Assembly: GCA_002327525.1 (NCBI GenBank)
Contig: DCWG01000064.1
Span: 1 to 8,176, forward strand
Direction of reading: 5' to 3'
DNA length: 8,176 nt
Source of the DNA: Gammaproteobacteria bacterium UBA2168
GTDB lineage: Bacteria; Pseudomonadota; Gammaproteobacteria; Pseudomonadales; Azotimanducaceae
Part shown: positions 1 through 6,786 of the stretch, one piece after another
Layout: each line of letters opens with the position of its first letter
Position numbering within the stretch: position 1 is the stretch's first letter
Program-made: the position numbers and the translations under genes
The notes under the pieces: model-generated
The model's database searches: none
Told to the model about the DNA's origin: nothing
The model's input: only the letters and a program-made list of their open reading frames with translations

Positions 1-666
1 TCCCGCCGGAGTGATTTGGTTCTCCACGGCGATGCTCGAAAACAGCGCGTCTACCGGCAATCCCAGACGGCCGAAACGCGTATGATCGATCTCGATGTAA
101 ATCGCCTCCTGTGGTTCCCCCGCGGTCTGTACCTTGGCAACGTCCGTCACGTTCTTCAGCGTCGTGGCGATGTGACGGGACATATCGAAAATCTCGGCGG
201 CGCTGTAACCCGGCGCGCTGAACGCATACATCATGCCGTACACATCGCCGAAGTCGTCCTCCACGAGGGGCACTCCCGTACCAGGCGGCAGGCGCCCCGC
301 CGCTTCCGCCACCCGGCGGCGAAGTTCGTCGAATATCTGCGGCGTTTCTTCCGTGTCGAACTGCTCCTGCAACCGCACGCTGACCTCGGAGCGGCCAGCC
401 ACCGACTTGGACGTCAGATCTTCGACGTAAGGCAGTTCCTGAAGTGCCGCCTCGATGACGTCCGTCACCTCCTGTTCCACCTCTGTCGCGGACGCACCGT
501 CATATGCCGTGATGATCATGGCGGTCTTGATCGGAAAAACCGGATCTTCCAGGCGGCCGACAGAATCGATGCCGACGATGCCGCCGCTGATGCAGGCCAA
601 CACCAGAATCCAGGTATACAGTGGCCGCTCGATAGAAAAACGGGCAATGCCAGACGCCGGATTCAC
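1..666 (-). CDS. RND-family efflux permease, N-terminal part (cut by window edge)
   Basis: This is the inner-membrane, proton-driven pump component of a tripartite RND exporter (AcrB/MexB superfamily). The minus frame is open for exactly 222 codons to the window edge, and the complete protein should be roughly 1000 residues. Visible features are a short cytoplasmic start with FSIERP (residues 10-15), a first membrane helix at about 16-35, then the typical RND porter-domain opening: GRLEDPVFPIKTAMI near 37-51, YDGAS near 55-59, EVEQEVTDVIE near 62-72, and LPPGTGVPLVEDDFGDVYG near 126-144. The GTG start at 666 was chosen because it leaves the normal short N-terminus and overlaps the stop of the upstream adaptor gene as GTGA, which indicates translational coupling. 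No later Met would keep helix 1. The exported substrate cannot be told from this part. The family is clear; the subfamily (multidrug versus dedicated exporter) is not. Confidence 0.93.
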   Translation of the reverse strand, partial: MNPASGIARFSIERPLYTWILVLACISGGIVGIDSVGRLEDPVFPIKTAMIITAYDGASATEVEQEVTDVIEAALQELPYVEDLTSKSVAGRSEVSVRLQEQFDTEETPQIFDELRRRVAEAAGRLPPGTGVPLVEDDFGDVYGMMYAFSAPGYSAAEIFDMSRHIATTLKNVTDVAKVQTAGEPQEAIYIEIDHTRFGRLGLPVDALFSSIAVENQITPAG

Positions 667-1724
667 CAGAACGCTCTGACCGGCTCACCCAGCGTACGTA
701 CGCGCATACCTTCCTGGAGCCGGCTGGCGCCGGTCGCCACCACCATCTCGCCATCCTCGAGCCCCGACAGAACGGGTATGCCATTCTCGGTCGGTGCCGC
801 CACTTCTACCCTCCGTCGGGTCACACCCTGTGAAACCGAGTCGTACAACCAAACATAGAAGGTCTTGTCGCTGGCGCTCACCAGTGCGCTGGCCGGCAGG
901 TGCACGATAACTTCGTTCGCCCCCTTGCGCAGCGTCGAGTGAACAGTTGCCGTCATACCGGGCAATACCGTGAATCGCTGCGGGGTTTGCATGGCGAACG
1001 ACACCTCGTAGGTCTGCGCCAGCGCATCTGCCTCTCCTCGATTCTCGAACGGCGTGAGCGTGAAACGCTCTCCGGGGATGAACGGGAACTCCGCCTCGAG
1101 GCTCACCACTTCTTCGATCGTTACCGTCGCGAGCAGCTGCTCCGGGATGTTGGCGACCACCAGCAGTTGATGAAGATCGTTCAAGCGCGCGATGCGCATG
1201 CCAATCTGCACGTTGACAAAATTGTCCACGTAGCGCTGAGCGACATAGGCATCGAAGGGGGCGGTTATGCGGCTGTCCGCCAGCGATTCCCTGGCTCTTT
1301 CGAGACGTACACGCTGCAGCTCGTATATCGACTTAGCGTCATCGACGATGGACTGCGCGATGGAGCGCTGACGCAGCATCCGATGTTTACGCTCAAGATC
1401 CTGGCGGGCAAGCTGCACCTGTACCTCCGCCTCGCGCACGGCAAGCTCGAACTTGGTGGGATCGAGTGCCGCCACAAGCTCTCCGCGGGCAACCGTCTGT
1501 CCCTCCAGAATGGGTAACTCGTTCAGCGGACCGGATACTTCGAAGGAGACATCGATGGATTGCGCGGCTTCCACACGCGCGACAAATTCATGACTGACGG
1601 TTTCACCCGCCGTACTCACGATCAGGATGCGCGCAGGGCGCACCGCCTGATCTGCGGGTTCCGGCGCACCTCGACCTTCGCAACCGGCAAGCACCAAGAC
1701 AACGGCGAGCAGCAAGATTCTCAT
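663..1724 (-). CDS. RND efflux periplasmic adaptor (membrane-fusion protein, HlyD/AcrA type), lipoprotein
   Basis: The 353-residue adaptor would link the RND permease encoded just downstream to an outer-membrane channel. It begins with a lipoprotein signal: Arg2, a hydrophobic run, and the lipobox LAGC with Cys15 as the lipidated residue. Next come the first half of the barrel-sandwich (lipoyl-like) domain around 50-90 (SFEVSGPLNELPILEGQTV), a charged heptad-rich coiled-coil hairpin at about 91-150, and the second lipoyl half starting SRITAPFDAYV near 151. A beta-barrel follows at about 185-260, ending in the LPGMTATV motif typical of these adaptors (254-261), and then a membrane-proximal domain. 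Length is normal for the family. The ATG overlaps the tetR stop as ATGA, and its own TGA overlaps the permease GTG. No outer-membrane channel gene is visible in the window, so the channel is either beyond the permease or shared with other pumps. Confidence 0.94.
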   Translation of the reverse strand: MRILLLAVVLVLAGCEGRGAPEPADQAVRPARILIVSTAGETVSHEFVARVEAAQSIDVSFEVSGPLNELPILEGQTVARGELVAALDPTKFELAVREAEVQVQLARQDLERKHRMLRQRSIAQSIVDDAKSIYELQRVRLERARESLADSRITAPFDAYVAQRYVDNFVNVQIGMRIARLNDLHQLLVVANIPEQLLATVTIEEVVSLEAEFPFIPGERFTLTPFENRGEADALAQTYEVSFAMQTPQRFTVLPGMTATVHSTLRKGANEVIVHLPASALVSASDKTFYVWLYDSVSQGVTRRRVEVAAPTENGIPVLSGLEDGEMVVATGASRLQEGMRVRTLGEPVRAFW

Positions 1725-2269
1725 GATCCCGCCTCTGCGATCATCGCATCCATCACACCTCGCACCTGTCGACTCTCCGACTGAGACAAAGGCGTAAGAC
1801 CCAGCATCTCCATCAACATCAGCCCCTGCAGGGCGAGAAAGACGACGAGCCGCTGATCACCGCCATCCGATGTGCTCCGCAACTCCTTCACCCTGTCCCC
1901 GAGGTACTCTCTGGCCGGCGCGAGCAGCTGAGGATTCTCGGCCGCCGCTGCCAGAATGGCCCTGGACATGGCTCGTTCCCGGTCACTCTGATCGAGCTCG
2001 CTGTGAATGAACGCGCGCAACATCGCTCCCGGGGTGTCGCCGAGCTTTTGCCGAAAACGCTCTGTGCGCAAACTTACGTCGCTGAGCAACGACTGCAGCA
2101 TCCCTTCGAGGAGCGCACGCTTGTTCGGAAAATGGTAGAGAACGCCGCCCTTGGACAACCCTGATTCCTGCGCAACCGCATCGATCGTCAGATGTGCGGC
2201 ACCGGCGCGCTGAACCACATTCACCGCCGCGTCCATGATGACACCCTTCTGATTGTGCCTGCCCATCAC
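1721..2269 (-). CDS. TetR/AcrR-family transcriptional repressor, probable autoregulator of the RND operon
   Basis: The protein has 182 residues from GTG 2269, or 181 from the equally possible ATG 2266; ATG 2266 is the more conventional choice. The N-terminal DNA-binding domain shows the TetR helix-turn-helix signature at about residues 27-54: LTIDAVAQESGLSKGGVLYHF followed by NKRALLEGML. The rest is the all-helical ligand and dimer domain, which varies between members and gives no inducer identity. The first gene of a tetR-adaptor-permease operon is commonly a local repressor induced by pump substrates. Here a perfect 14-bp palindrome between the promoter boxes 35-48 bases upstream of the start supports autorepression. 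Ribosome-binding sequence ahead of both starts is poor (GGCGGCAG-like). The gene's stop overlaps the adaptor start by four bases. Confidence 0.92.
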   Translation of the reverse strand: MMGRHNQKGVIMDAAVNVVQRAGAAHLTIDAVAQESGLSKGGVLYHFPNKRALLEGMLQSLLSDVSLRTERFRQKLGDTPGAMLRAFIHSELDQSDRERAMSRAILAAAAENPQLLAPAREYLGDRVKELRSTSDGGDQRLVVFLALQGLMLMEMLGLTPLSQSESRQVRGVMDAMIAEAGS

Positions 2270-2298
2270 GCTGCCGCCATAGGTAAGATTGGATGTTA

Positions 2299-2327
2299 AC
2301 TATACCGTCCGGACGGTTAAGTAACAA
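2299..2327 (-). promoter_or_regulatory. Sigma70-type promoter for the tetR-adaptor-permease operon
   Basis: Read on the minus strand, a -35 box TTGTTA (2327-2322, four of six consensus bases) and a -10 box TATAGT (2304-2299, five of six) are separated by exactly 17 bases. Transcription would start near 2292, giving a leader of about 23-26 bases before tetR. The spacer holds the palindromic operator. Box matches and spacing were read directly; activity is inferred. Confidence 0.7.
2304..2317. promoter_or_regulatory. Probable TetR operator: perfect 14-bp palindrome ACCGTCCGGACGGT
   Basis: The sequence is its own reverse complement over all 14 bases. Outside it, after two unpaired bases on each side, ACT (2299-2301) and AGT (2320-2322) also pair, giving a 24-bp imperfect dyad centred between 2310 and 2311. 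It fills most of the 17-base spacer of the tetR promoter, so a bound dimer would block RNA polymerase. Size and symmetry fit TetR-family operators. The same site lies about 215 bases upstream of the divergent MFS gene, so control of that arm is possible but not shown. Confidence 0.75.
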
Positions 2328-2532
2328 TCTTCTGGCGAATGCTGCACTAGCGGTGAGATCAGGCGCTTCATGGAGGATGTCAAGGCCACCGCCATCGTCT
2401 GGCGGGGAGACGATCCGATCCGCGTGGGCAGCGTGTAACGCTCGGTGCTTCGAGCCGGGTTCTGGTCAATCGTGACCGTGTTGACTAGGCTGCATCGTCC
2501 ACCCCTGAATACTGAAACGTTGCGCAAGGCTC
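2323..2532. other. Divergent intergenic region between tetR and the MFS gene, with no convincing gene
   Basis: About 210 bases separate the operator/promoter from the MFS start. On the plus strand, 2370-2438 reads ATG-to-TAA for 22 residues (MEDVKATAIVWRGDDPIRVG, then SV) with nearly all codons ending in G or C, as in the neighbouring genes. It could be the tail of a lost gene or chance. A TTGACT box at 2481-2486 resembles a -35 element, but the best downstream -10 candidates are weak or badly spaced. A short dyad, GTCAA (2465-2469) and TTGAC (2481-2485), overlaps that box and might be an operator half-site pair. I see no terminator or RNA gene here. The promoter of the plus-strand operon presumably lies in this stretch but cannot be fixed. 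Confidence 0.4.
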
Positions 2533-3879
2533 ATGTCAGTCACCCCACGAGAAACCGCTCCTGAGTATCCGCCCCTCGGAGCGGCGACCTACTCGCTGAC
2601 CCTGCTTTTTTTCGCCTATGTCCTGTCCTTCGTCGATCGACAGATACTTGCGCTGCTGGTGGGTCCCATCCGCGATCAGTTCGGCATCACCGACTTTCAG
2701 TACAGCCTTGTGCAGGGTGCCGCTTTCGCCCTACTCTACACGTTCGCCGGGCTACCGCTCGGCCGCATGGCGGATCGCCATTCGCGCAAGTGGGTCATTG
2801 CCGTGAGCGTGTGCTTTTGGAGCCTGGCCACCTGCGCATGCGGCATGGCCAGAAGTTTTACGCAGCTGTTCATCGCCCGCATGGCGGTCGGCGCGGGAGA
2901 GGCAGGCCTGTCACCACCGGCGTATTCGATCATCACCGACAGCTTCGAGCCTCGCCACTTCGGCTACGCCATGGCTTTCTACAAGGTGGCCGTGCAGGTC
3001 GGAGGCGGGCTTGCGCTGGTGATCGGCGGTTTTCTGATCGAGTACTTCACACACCTCGGGCCCATTCACGTACCGATCATCGGCGTGGTTCAACCCTGGC
3101 AGGCCACATTGATCAGCGTGGGATTGCCCGGACTGTTGCTGACACTGTTGTTGTTCACCATCACCGAACCCCGGCGTAAAGGGGTCGCGGTCTTGGAAGA
3201 CGGCTCAAGCCAGCTGCCCGTGAGTACCGTCGCCAGGTTTCTCTGGCGCCGCAAACGCGTGTACCTGTCTCTCTTTCTCGGCTCCTCCATGCTCGCCATG
3301 GCAGGCTACGGCAGTGCTGCCTGGTATCCGGAGTTTCTGGTGCGCAACTACGGCATGAGCAAGGCCCAGGCCGGAACCAGCTTCGGTTCCATCCTGCTGA
3401 GTGCGGGCATCATCGGCGTGATGGTGGGCCCCTGGATTGCCGACCGCCTGGCCGCACGCGGACACTCGGACGCCTACGTCAGGGCCATCATGTACGCCTC
3501 GTTGCTCGCCATCATCCCCGCTGTGGCAGCGCCCCTGATGGGTTCGGCGGAACTGACTCTCATCGTGCTGTGGCCGGGTGTGATGCTCGGCGCCGTCTAC
3601 CTCGGTGTGATGGCAGCCTCGTTCCAACCCATCACGCCCAACCAGATGCGCGGTCAGACCACGGCGATGTACATCTTCGTCACCAACATACTCGGTATGG
3701 CGGTGGGCACCAGTGTGCTGGCCGCATTCACCGATTTCCTCTACCAGGACGACGCCTCGCTGCACCTTTCCATCGCCACTGCCAACGCCCTGTTCTACCC
3801 TGCCGCTGTGGCGCTGTTTGCGTACTGCCTGGCGGCGTATCGCACCAGCATGGCAGAGGCGGGCCAGTGGCAACTCTGA
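2533..3879 (+). CDS. MFS transporter, Spinster-like
   Basis: The 448-residue integral inner-membrane carrier has the usual major-facilitator length with about 12 hydrophobic segments. After a short polar N-terminus, helix 1 (about 20-42) carries the FVDRQILALL stretch common in Spinster-like members. The loop between helices 2 and 3 has a clear motif A, GRMADRHSRK (77-86), and a degenerate second copy, GPWIADRLAARG, lies at 299-310. Helix 4 contains VGAGEAGLSPPAYSIITD (119-136), also typical of the group. A polar loop at about 212-240 separates the two six-helix halves. The ATG has only a modest upstream AAGG (2526-2529) close to it. It is the first gene of the plus-strand cluster, so it probably imports, or less likely exports, the organic compound handled by the enzymes that follow. 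The substrate is unknown; the superfamily is certain and the Spinster assignment likely. Confidence 0.93.
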   Translation: MSVTPRETAPEYPPLGAATYSLTLLFFAYVLSFVDRQILALLVGPIRDQFGITDFQYSLVQGAAFALLYTFAGLPLGRMADRHSRKWVIAVSVCFWSLATCACGMARSFTQLFIARMAVGAGEAGLSPPAYSIITDSFEPRHFGYAMAFYKVAVQVGGGLALVIGGFLIEYFTHLGPIHVPIIGVVQPWQATLISVGLPGLLLTLLLFTITEPRRKGVAVLEDGSSQLPVSTVARFLWRRKRVYLSLFLGSSMLAMAGYGSAAWYPEFLVRNYGMSKAQAGTSFGSILLSAGIIGVMVGPWIADRLAARGHSDAYVRAIMYASLLAIIPAVAAPLMGSAELTLIVLWPGVMLGAVYLGVMAASFQPITPNQMRGQTTAMYIFVTNILGMAVGTSVLAAFTDFLYQDDASLHLSIATANALFYPAAVALFAYCLAAYRTSMAEAGQWQL

Positions 3880-3900
3880 TTCGGGTAGACTCAGCCGTTT

Positions 3901-3910
3901 GGAGGGAGGA
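3901..3910 (+). promoter_or_regulatory. Strong ribosome-binding site that decides the TTG start of the alpha/beta hydrolase
   Basis: GGAGGGAGGA is an extended Shine-Dalgarno match ending six bases before TTG 3917. No ATG or in-frame GTG lies at suitable spacing before the conserved part of the protein begins, so this site is the main reason to accept TTG as the initiator. Confidence 0.75.
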
Positions 3911-3916
3911 ACAATC

Positions 3917-4705
3917 TTGAGTGAGCGTGCCAGAACCCTGGACCGCGACGGCGTGCAGATCTACTACGAAGTACATGGCCCGAAAGCTGACGAAGCACGC
4001 GCGACGGTCTTGCTGACCCATGGCTTTTCGGCCACCAGTCGTATGTGGACGCCACAGTTGAAGGCTCTCACGGAACAGTATCAACTGGTTATCTGGGATA
4101 TGCGCGGCCATGGAAAGTCGGACAGTCCGGCTGATCTATCTTGCTACAACGAGGCGCTGACCGTTAGAGACATGGCCGCATTGCTGGACGCCATCGATGT
4201 GCAAAGTGCGGTCATCGGCGGATTGTCGCTCGGCGGTTACATGAGTCTCGCCTTTGCAATGACCTACCCCGAGCGCACGCGCGCGCTCATGGTATTCGAC
4301 ACAGGTCCCGGCTACCGCAGGGACGCACCGCGCGACGGCTGGAACCGCAGTGCCGTACAAACCGCGAAAGCGCTGGAGAAAAAGGGCTTTGACGGCCTGA
4401 CCAGTTCCAGCGCCGAGGTGGCATCCGCACAGCACGACTCTGCCGAGGGTCTGGCCCGCGCAGCGCGCGGCATGCTCACTCAGACTGACGCTCACATCAT
4501 AGAGGGGCTTGCAGAACTCGCCATGCCCACACTGGTGCTGGCCGGGGAACTCGATGAGCCATTTCTCGCCGCGACCGATTACATGGCGCGCAAGATCCCC
4601 GGCGCCGCCAGGGTGATCCTCGAAGGCGCGGGACACGCTGCCAACCTCGACCGTCCCAAGGGTTTCAACGCGGTGGTGCAGGAGTTTCTCGATCGGGCCG
4701 TGTAA
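3917..4705 (+). CDS. Alpha/beta-fold hydrolase (Ser-Asp-His; 3-oxoadipate enol-lactonase-like)
   Basis: This is a 262-residue soluble hydrolase starting at TTG 3917. The frame stays open upstream into the MFS gene, but conserved sequence begins only here. It shows an oxyanion-hole HGF (35-37), the WDMRGHGKSD strand-loop (60-69), the nucleophile elbow GGLSLGG with Ser104, GELDEP with acid Asp213, and GAGHAANLDRP with catalytic His240. The triad is complete and length is typical for the family. A helical cap lies at about 133-200. The overall pattern resembles enol-lactonases of the PcaD type and small esterases, so hydrolysis of an ester, lactone or C-C bond is possible. The gene lies 37 bases after the MFS gene and 44 before an SDR, consistent with an operon. 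The fold and triad are certain; the substrate is not. Confidence 0.9.
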   Translation: MSERARTLDRDGVQIYYEVHGPKADEARATVLLTHGFSATSRMWTPQLKALTEQYQLVIWDMRGHGKSDSPADLSCYNEALTVRDMAALLDAIDVQSAVIGGLSLGGYMSLAFAMTYPERTRALMVFDTGPGYRRDAPRDGWNRSAVQTAKALEKKGFDGLTSSSAEVASAQHDSAEGLARAARGMLTQTDAHIIEGLAELAMPTLVLAGELDEPFLAATDYMARKIPGAARVILEGAGHAANLDRPKGFNAVVQEFLDRAV

Positions 4706-4749
4706 CAGCCAACCACGCAGAACCCACAAACCAGCAGGAGGCCATACCA

Positions 4750-5610
4750 ATGTCGGATCCGCTTCTGAGAGACAAGGTCGCACTCGTCAGTGCCGCCGGC
4801 CGCGGCATCGGACGCGGTATCGCTCTGGAACTCGCCCGCGCCGGAGCAAAGGTGGCGGTGAACTCATACAGCGAGGACACCACTGCCGGCACTGCGTCGG
4901 CGGTTGAGGAACAGGGCACCGAGGCGCTGGCCTTTCCCGACGATATCACGCAACCAGACGTGATTCTCGCCATGGTGCAAGAAACGCTCGAACGTTTCGG
5001 TCGCATCGACATTCTGGTCAACAACGTCGGCGCTGGGCCTAAGACCGGCATGCAGCCGGAAGCGGGCCCGCTGGGCCCGGTAGCGATGCTCTGGGATGCG
5101 CTCTATGCTCAGAATCTGAAGCCCGCGGTGCTGATGACGGAGGCGGTCGTGCCGCATTTCAGAGAACAGGGTGGCGGTAAGGTCATCAACATCTCGTCTA
5201 TCGCGGGACGGGCATCGCTCTCGGACAGGATGCTCACCCACTTCGTCCCGCCCGCATACGGAGCGATGAAGGCTGCGCTTGCCCACTACACGCAGACGAT
5301 GGCCGAGACACTGGGTCCGCACAACATCAACGTCAATGCAGTGTGCCCGGGCATCGTCTACACGGATGCCTGGGCAGGCAATGCCGAACGCGCGGTGCGC
5401 ACGATCCCCGATTTTCAGGGTATGGATGCCAGGGAGTGGTTCGAGGGCATATTCACCAACGCCTATCCCGAGTACTTCCATCCCACGCCCATGCGCCGGG
5501 AGCAGACCATCGAGGACATCGGCAACGCAGTGGTATTTCTCGTCTCGAACCACGCCATGAACATTACCGGACAGTCGCTGATGGTGGACGGCGGCATGGT
5601 GAAACTCTAG
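4750..5610 (+). CDS. Short-chain dehydrogenase/reductase (SDR), first of the cluster
   Basis: The 286-residue NAD(P)-dependent oxidoreductase is somewhat longer than the usual 250. The Rossmann glycine motif is SAAGRGIG (14-21), with Ser in place of the usual Thr. Strand 4 carries NNVG (91-94), a variant of NNAG. The catalytic set is visible: Asn122 in QNLKPA, Ser149/150 in NISS, Tyr170 and Lys174 in YGAMK. Ser150 and Tyr170 are about 20 residues apart instead of the usual 13, so there is an insertion of about seven residues (around 157-167) beside the active site. A substrate-loop segment at about 204-245 is rich in aromatic residues (WFEGIF, YPEYF). The C-terminal ITGQSLMVDGGM is standard. 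The ATG is preceded by AGGAGG (4736-4741) at eight bases. It likely interconverts an alcohol and a ketone on a fairly large substrate. Confidence 0.92.
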   Translation: MSDPLLRDKVALVSAAGRGIGRGIALELARAGAKVAVNSYSEDTTAGTASAVEEQGTEALAFPDDITQPDVILAMVQETLERFGRIDILVNNVGAGPKTGMQPEAGPLGPVAMLWDALYAQNLKPAVLMTEAVVPHFREQGGGKVINISSIAGRASLSDRMLTHFVPPAYGAMKAALAHYTQTMAETLGPHNINVNAVCPGIVYTDAWAGNAERAVRTIPDFQGMDAREWFEGIFTNAYPEYFHPTPMRREQTIEDIGNAVVFLVSNHAMNITGQSLMVDGGMVKL

Positions 5611-5631
5611 GAACAACAAAGGAACATCGCT

Positions 5632-6780
5632 ATGAACGACACAATCACACCCTATACGATTCAGACCAGCGACGAGCAGCTGGCGGCACTCAAGGCGCGC
5701 ATTCTGGACACGCGCTGGCCAGAGCGCGAAACGCCCGACGACTGGACGCAGGGCATCCCGCTCGCCTACACCCGCGAGCTAGCCGAATACTGGGCGAACG
5801 ACTACGACTGGCGGGCGAGCGAACGGCGGTTGAATGCCCTGCCGCAATTCACCACTCCGCTCGATGGGCTCGACATCCATTTTCTGCACATCCGCTCGCC
5901 CGAAGAGAACGCCCGGCCCCTGCTGCTCACGCACGGCTGGCCGGGATCGATCATCGAGTTCATGAAAGTGATCGGTCCCCTGACGGATCCTGTGACACAC
6001 GGCGGCAAGGCGGAAGACGCCTTCCATCTCGTTTGTCCCTCCCTGCCTGGATTTGCCTACTCGGGCAAACCGGACCAGCCCGGTTGGGGGATCGAAAAGA
6101 TCGCCACCGAATGGGACACGCTCATGCAGCGTCTCGGCTACGAGGCGTACTACGCGCAGGGCGGTGACTGGGGCGCGCTCGTCACCACCACCATCGGTGT
6201 GCAGAATCTTGGGCGGTGCAAGGGCATACACGTCAACATGGCGATCACCGCGCCCGATCCCGACACGATGGGAGATCTGACGGACCAGGAACAGCAGGCA
6301 CTGGCCGGCATGAAGCACTACCAGGATTGGGATTCTGGGTATTCCAAACAACAGTCCACCCGGCCACAGACGCTCGGCTACGCCCTGGTGGATTCTCCGG
6401 TTGGGCAGATGGCATGGATCGTCGAGAAATTCTGGGCCTGGACCGACTGCGATGGCCACCCGGAAAACGCGCTGACCAGGGACGAGATGCTCGACAACGT
6501 CATGCTCTACTGGCTGCCCGCGGCGGGAGCCTCATCCGCACGCATCTATTGGGAGAGTTTCGGCAACACGGGCATGGACGCGGTGACCATGCCGAGCGGC
6601 ATCAGCGTCTTTCCCCACGAGATCTTTCGCACCTCCAAGCGCTGGGCCGAGAAGCGCTATCAGGACCTGCGTTTCTTCGCTGCCCACGAAAACGGCGGCC
6701 ACTTCGCCGCATTCGAGGTACCGGAGGTCTTCGTCACCGACCTGTGCGCGGCGTTCGCTGAAATGCCACTGGAGGGTTGA
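5632..6780 (+). CDS. Epoxide hydrolase with EHN N-terminal domain (microsomal type)
   Basis: The 382-residue alpha/beta-fold enzyme adds water to an epoxide to give a vicinal diol. The N-terminal EHN-type region (about 5-110) has LKARILDTRWPE, the DWTQG segment, and YWANDYDWRASERRLN before the core. HGWPGS (101-106) forms the oxyanion hole. The nucleophile is Asp179 in GGDWGA. Tyr237 (SGYSKQQSTRPQTL) and Tyr306 (YWESF) fit the two lid tyrosines that activate the epoxide oxygen. Glu330 in FPHE is the likely charge-relay acid and His357 in ENGGHFA the catalytic base. All key residues are present and length is normal, so the enzyme looks active. AAAGGAA (5618-5624) precedes the ATG at a good distance. 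Unlike the mammalian form there is no membrane anchor. It sits between two SDR genes, so the diol it makes, or the epoxide precursor, may be handled by them. Confidence 0.93.
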   Translation: MNDTITPYTIQTSDEQLAALKARILDTRWPERETPDDWTQGIPLAYTRELAEYWANDYDWRASERRLNALPQFTTPLDGLDIHFLHIRSPEENARPLLLTHGWPGSIIEFMKVIGPLTDPVTHGGKAEDAFHLVCPSLPGFAYSGKPDQPGWGIEKIATEWDTLMQRLGYEAYYAQGGDWGALVTTTIGVQNLGRCKGIHVNMAITAPDPDTMGDLTDQEQQALAGMKHYQDWDSGYSKQQSTRPQTLGYALVDSPVGQMAWIVEKFWAWTDCDGHPENALTRDEMLDNVMLYWLPAAGASSARIYWESFGNTGMDAVTMPSGISVFPHEIFRTSKRWAEKRYQDLRFFAAHENGGHFAAFEVPEVFVTDLCAAFAEMPLEG

Positions 6781-6786
6781 CCGAGC

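Noticed and set aside
16..858. Long plus-strand open frame opposite the RND permease and adaptor end
   Set aside because: Arg/His-rich translation without domains, and it overlaps well-supported minus-strand genes. It is an antisense shadow in GC-rich DNA.
3713..3916. Upstream extension of the alpha/beta hydrolase to an ATG inside the MFS gene
   Set aside because: The extension reads the MFS gene out of frame and lacks hydrolase-like sequence. The GGAGGGAGGA site before TTG 3917 fits the start better.
4864..5619. Minus-strand open frame of about 250 codons opposite the first SDR
   Set aside because: His/Arg-rich composition with no recognisable motif; the plus-strand SDR has a full catalytic set and a ribosome-binding site.
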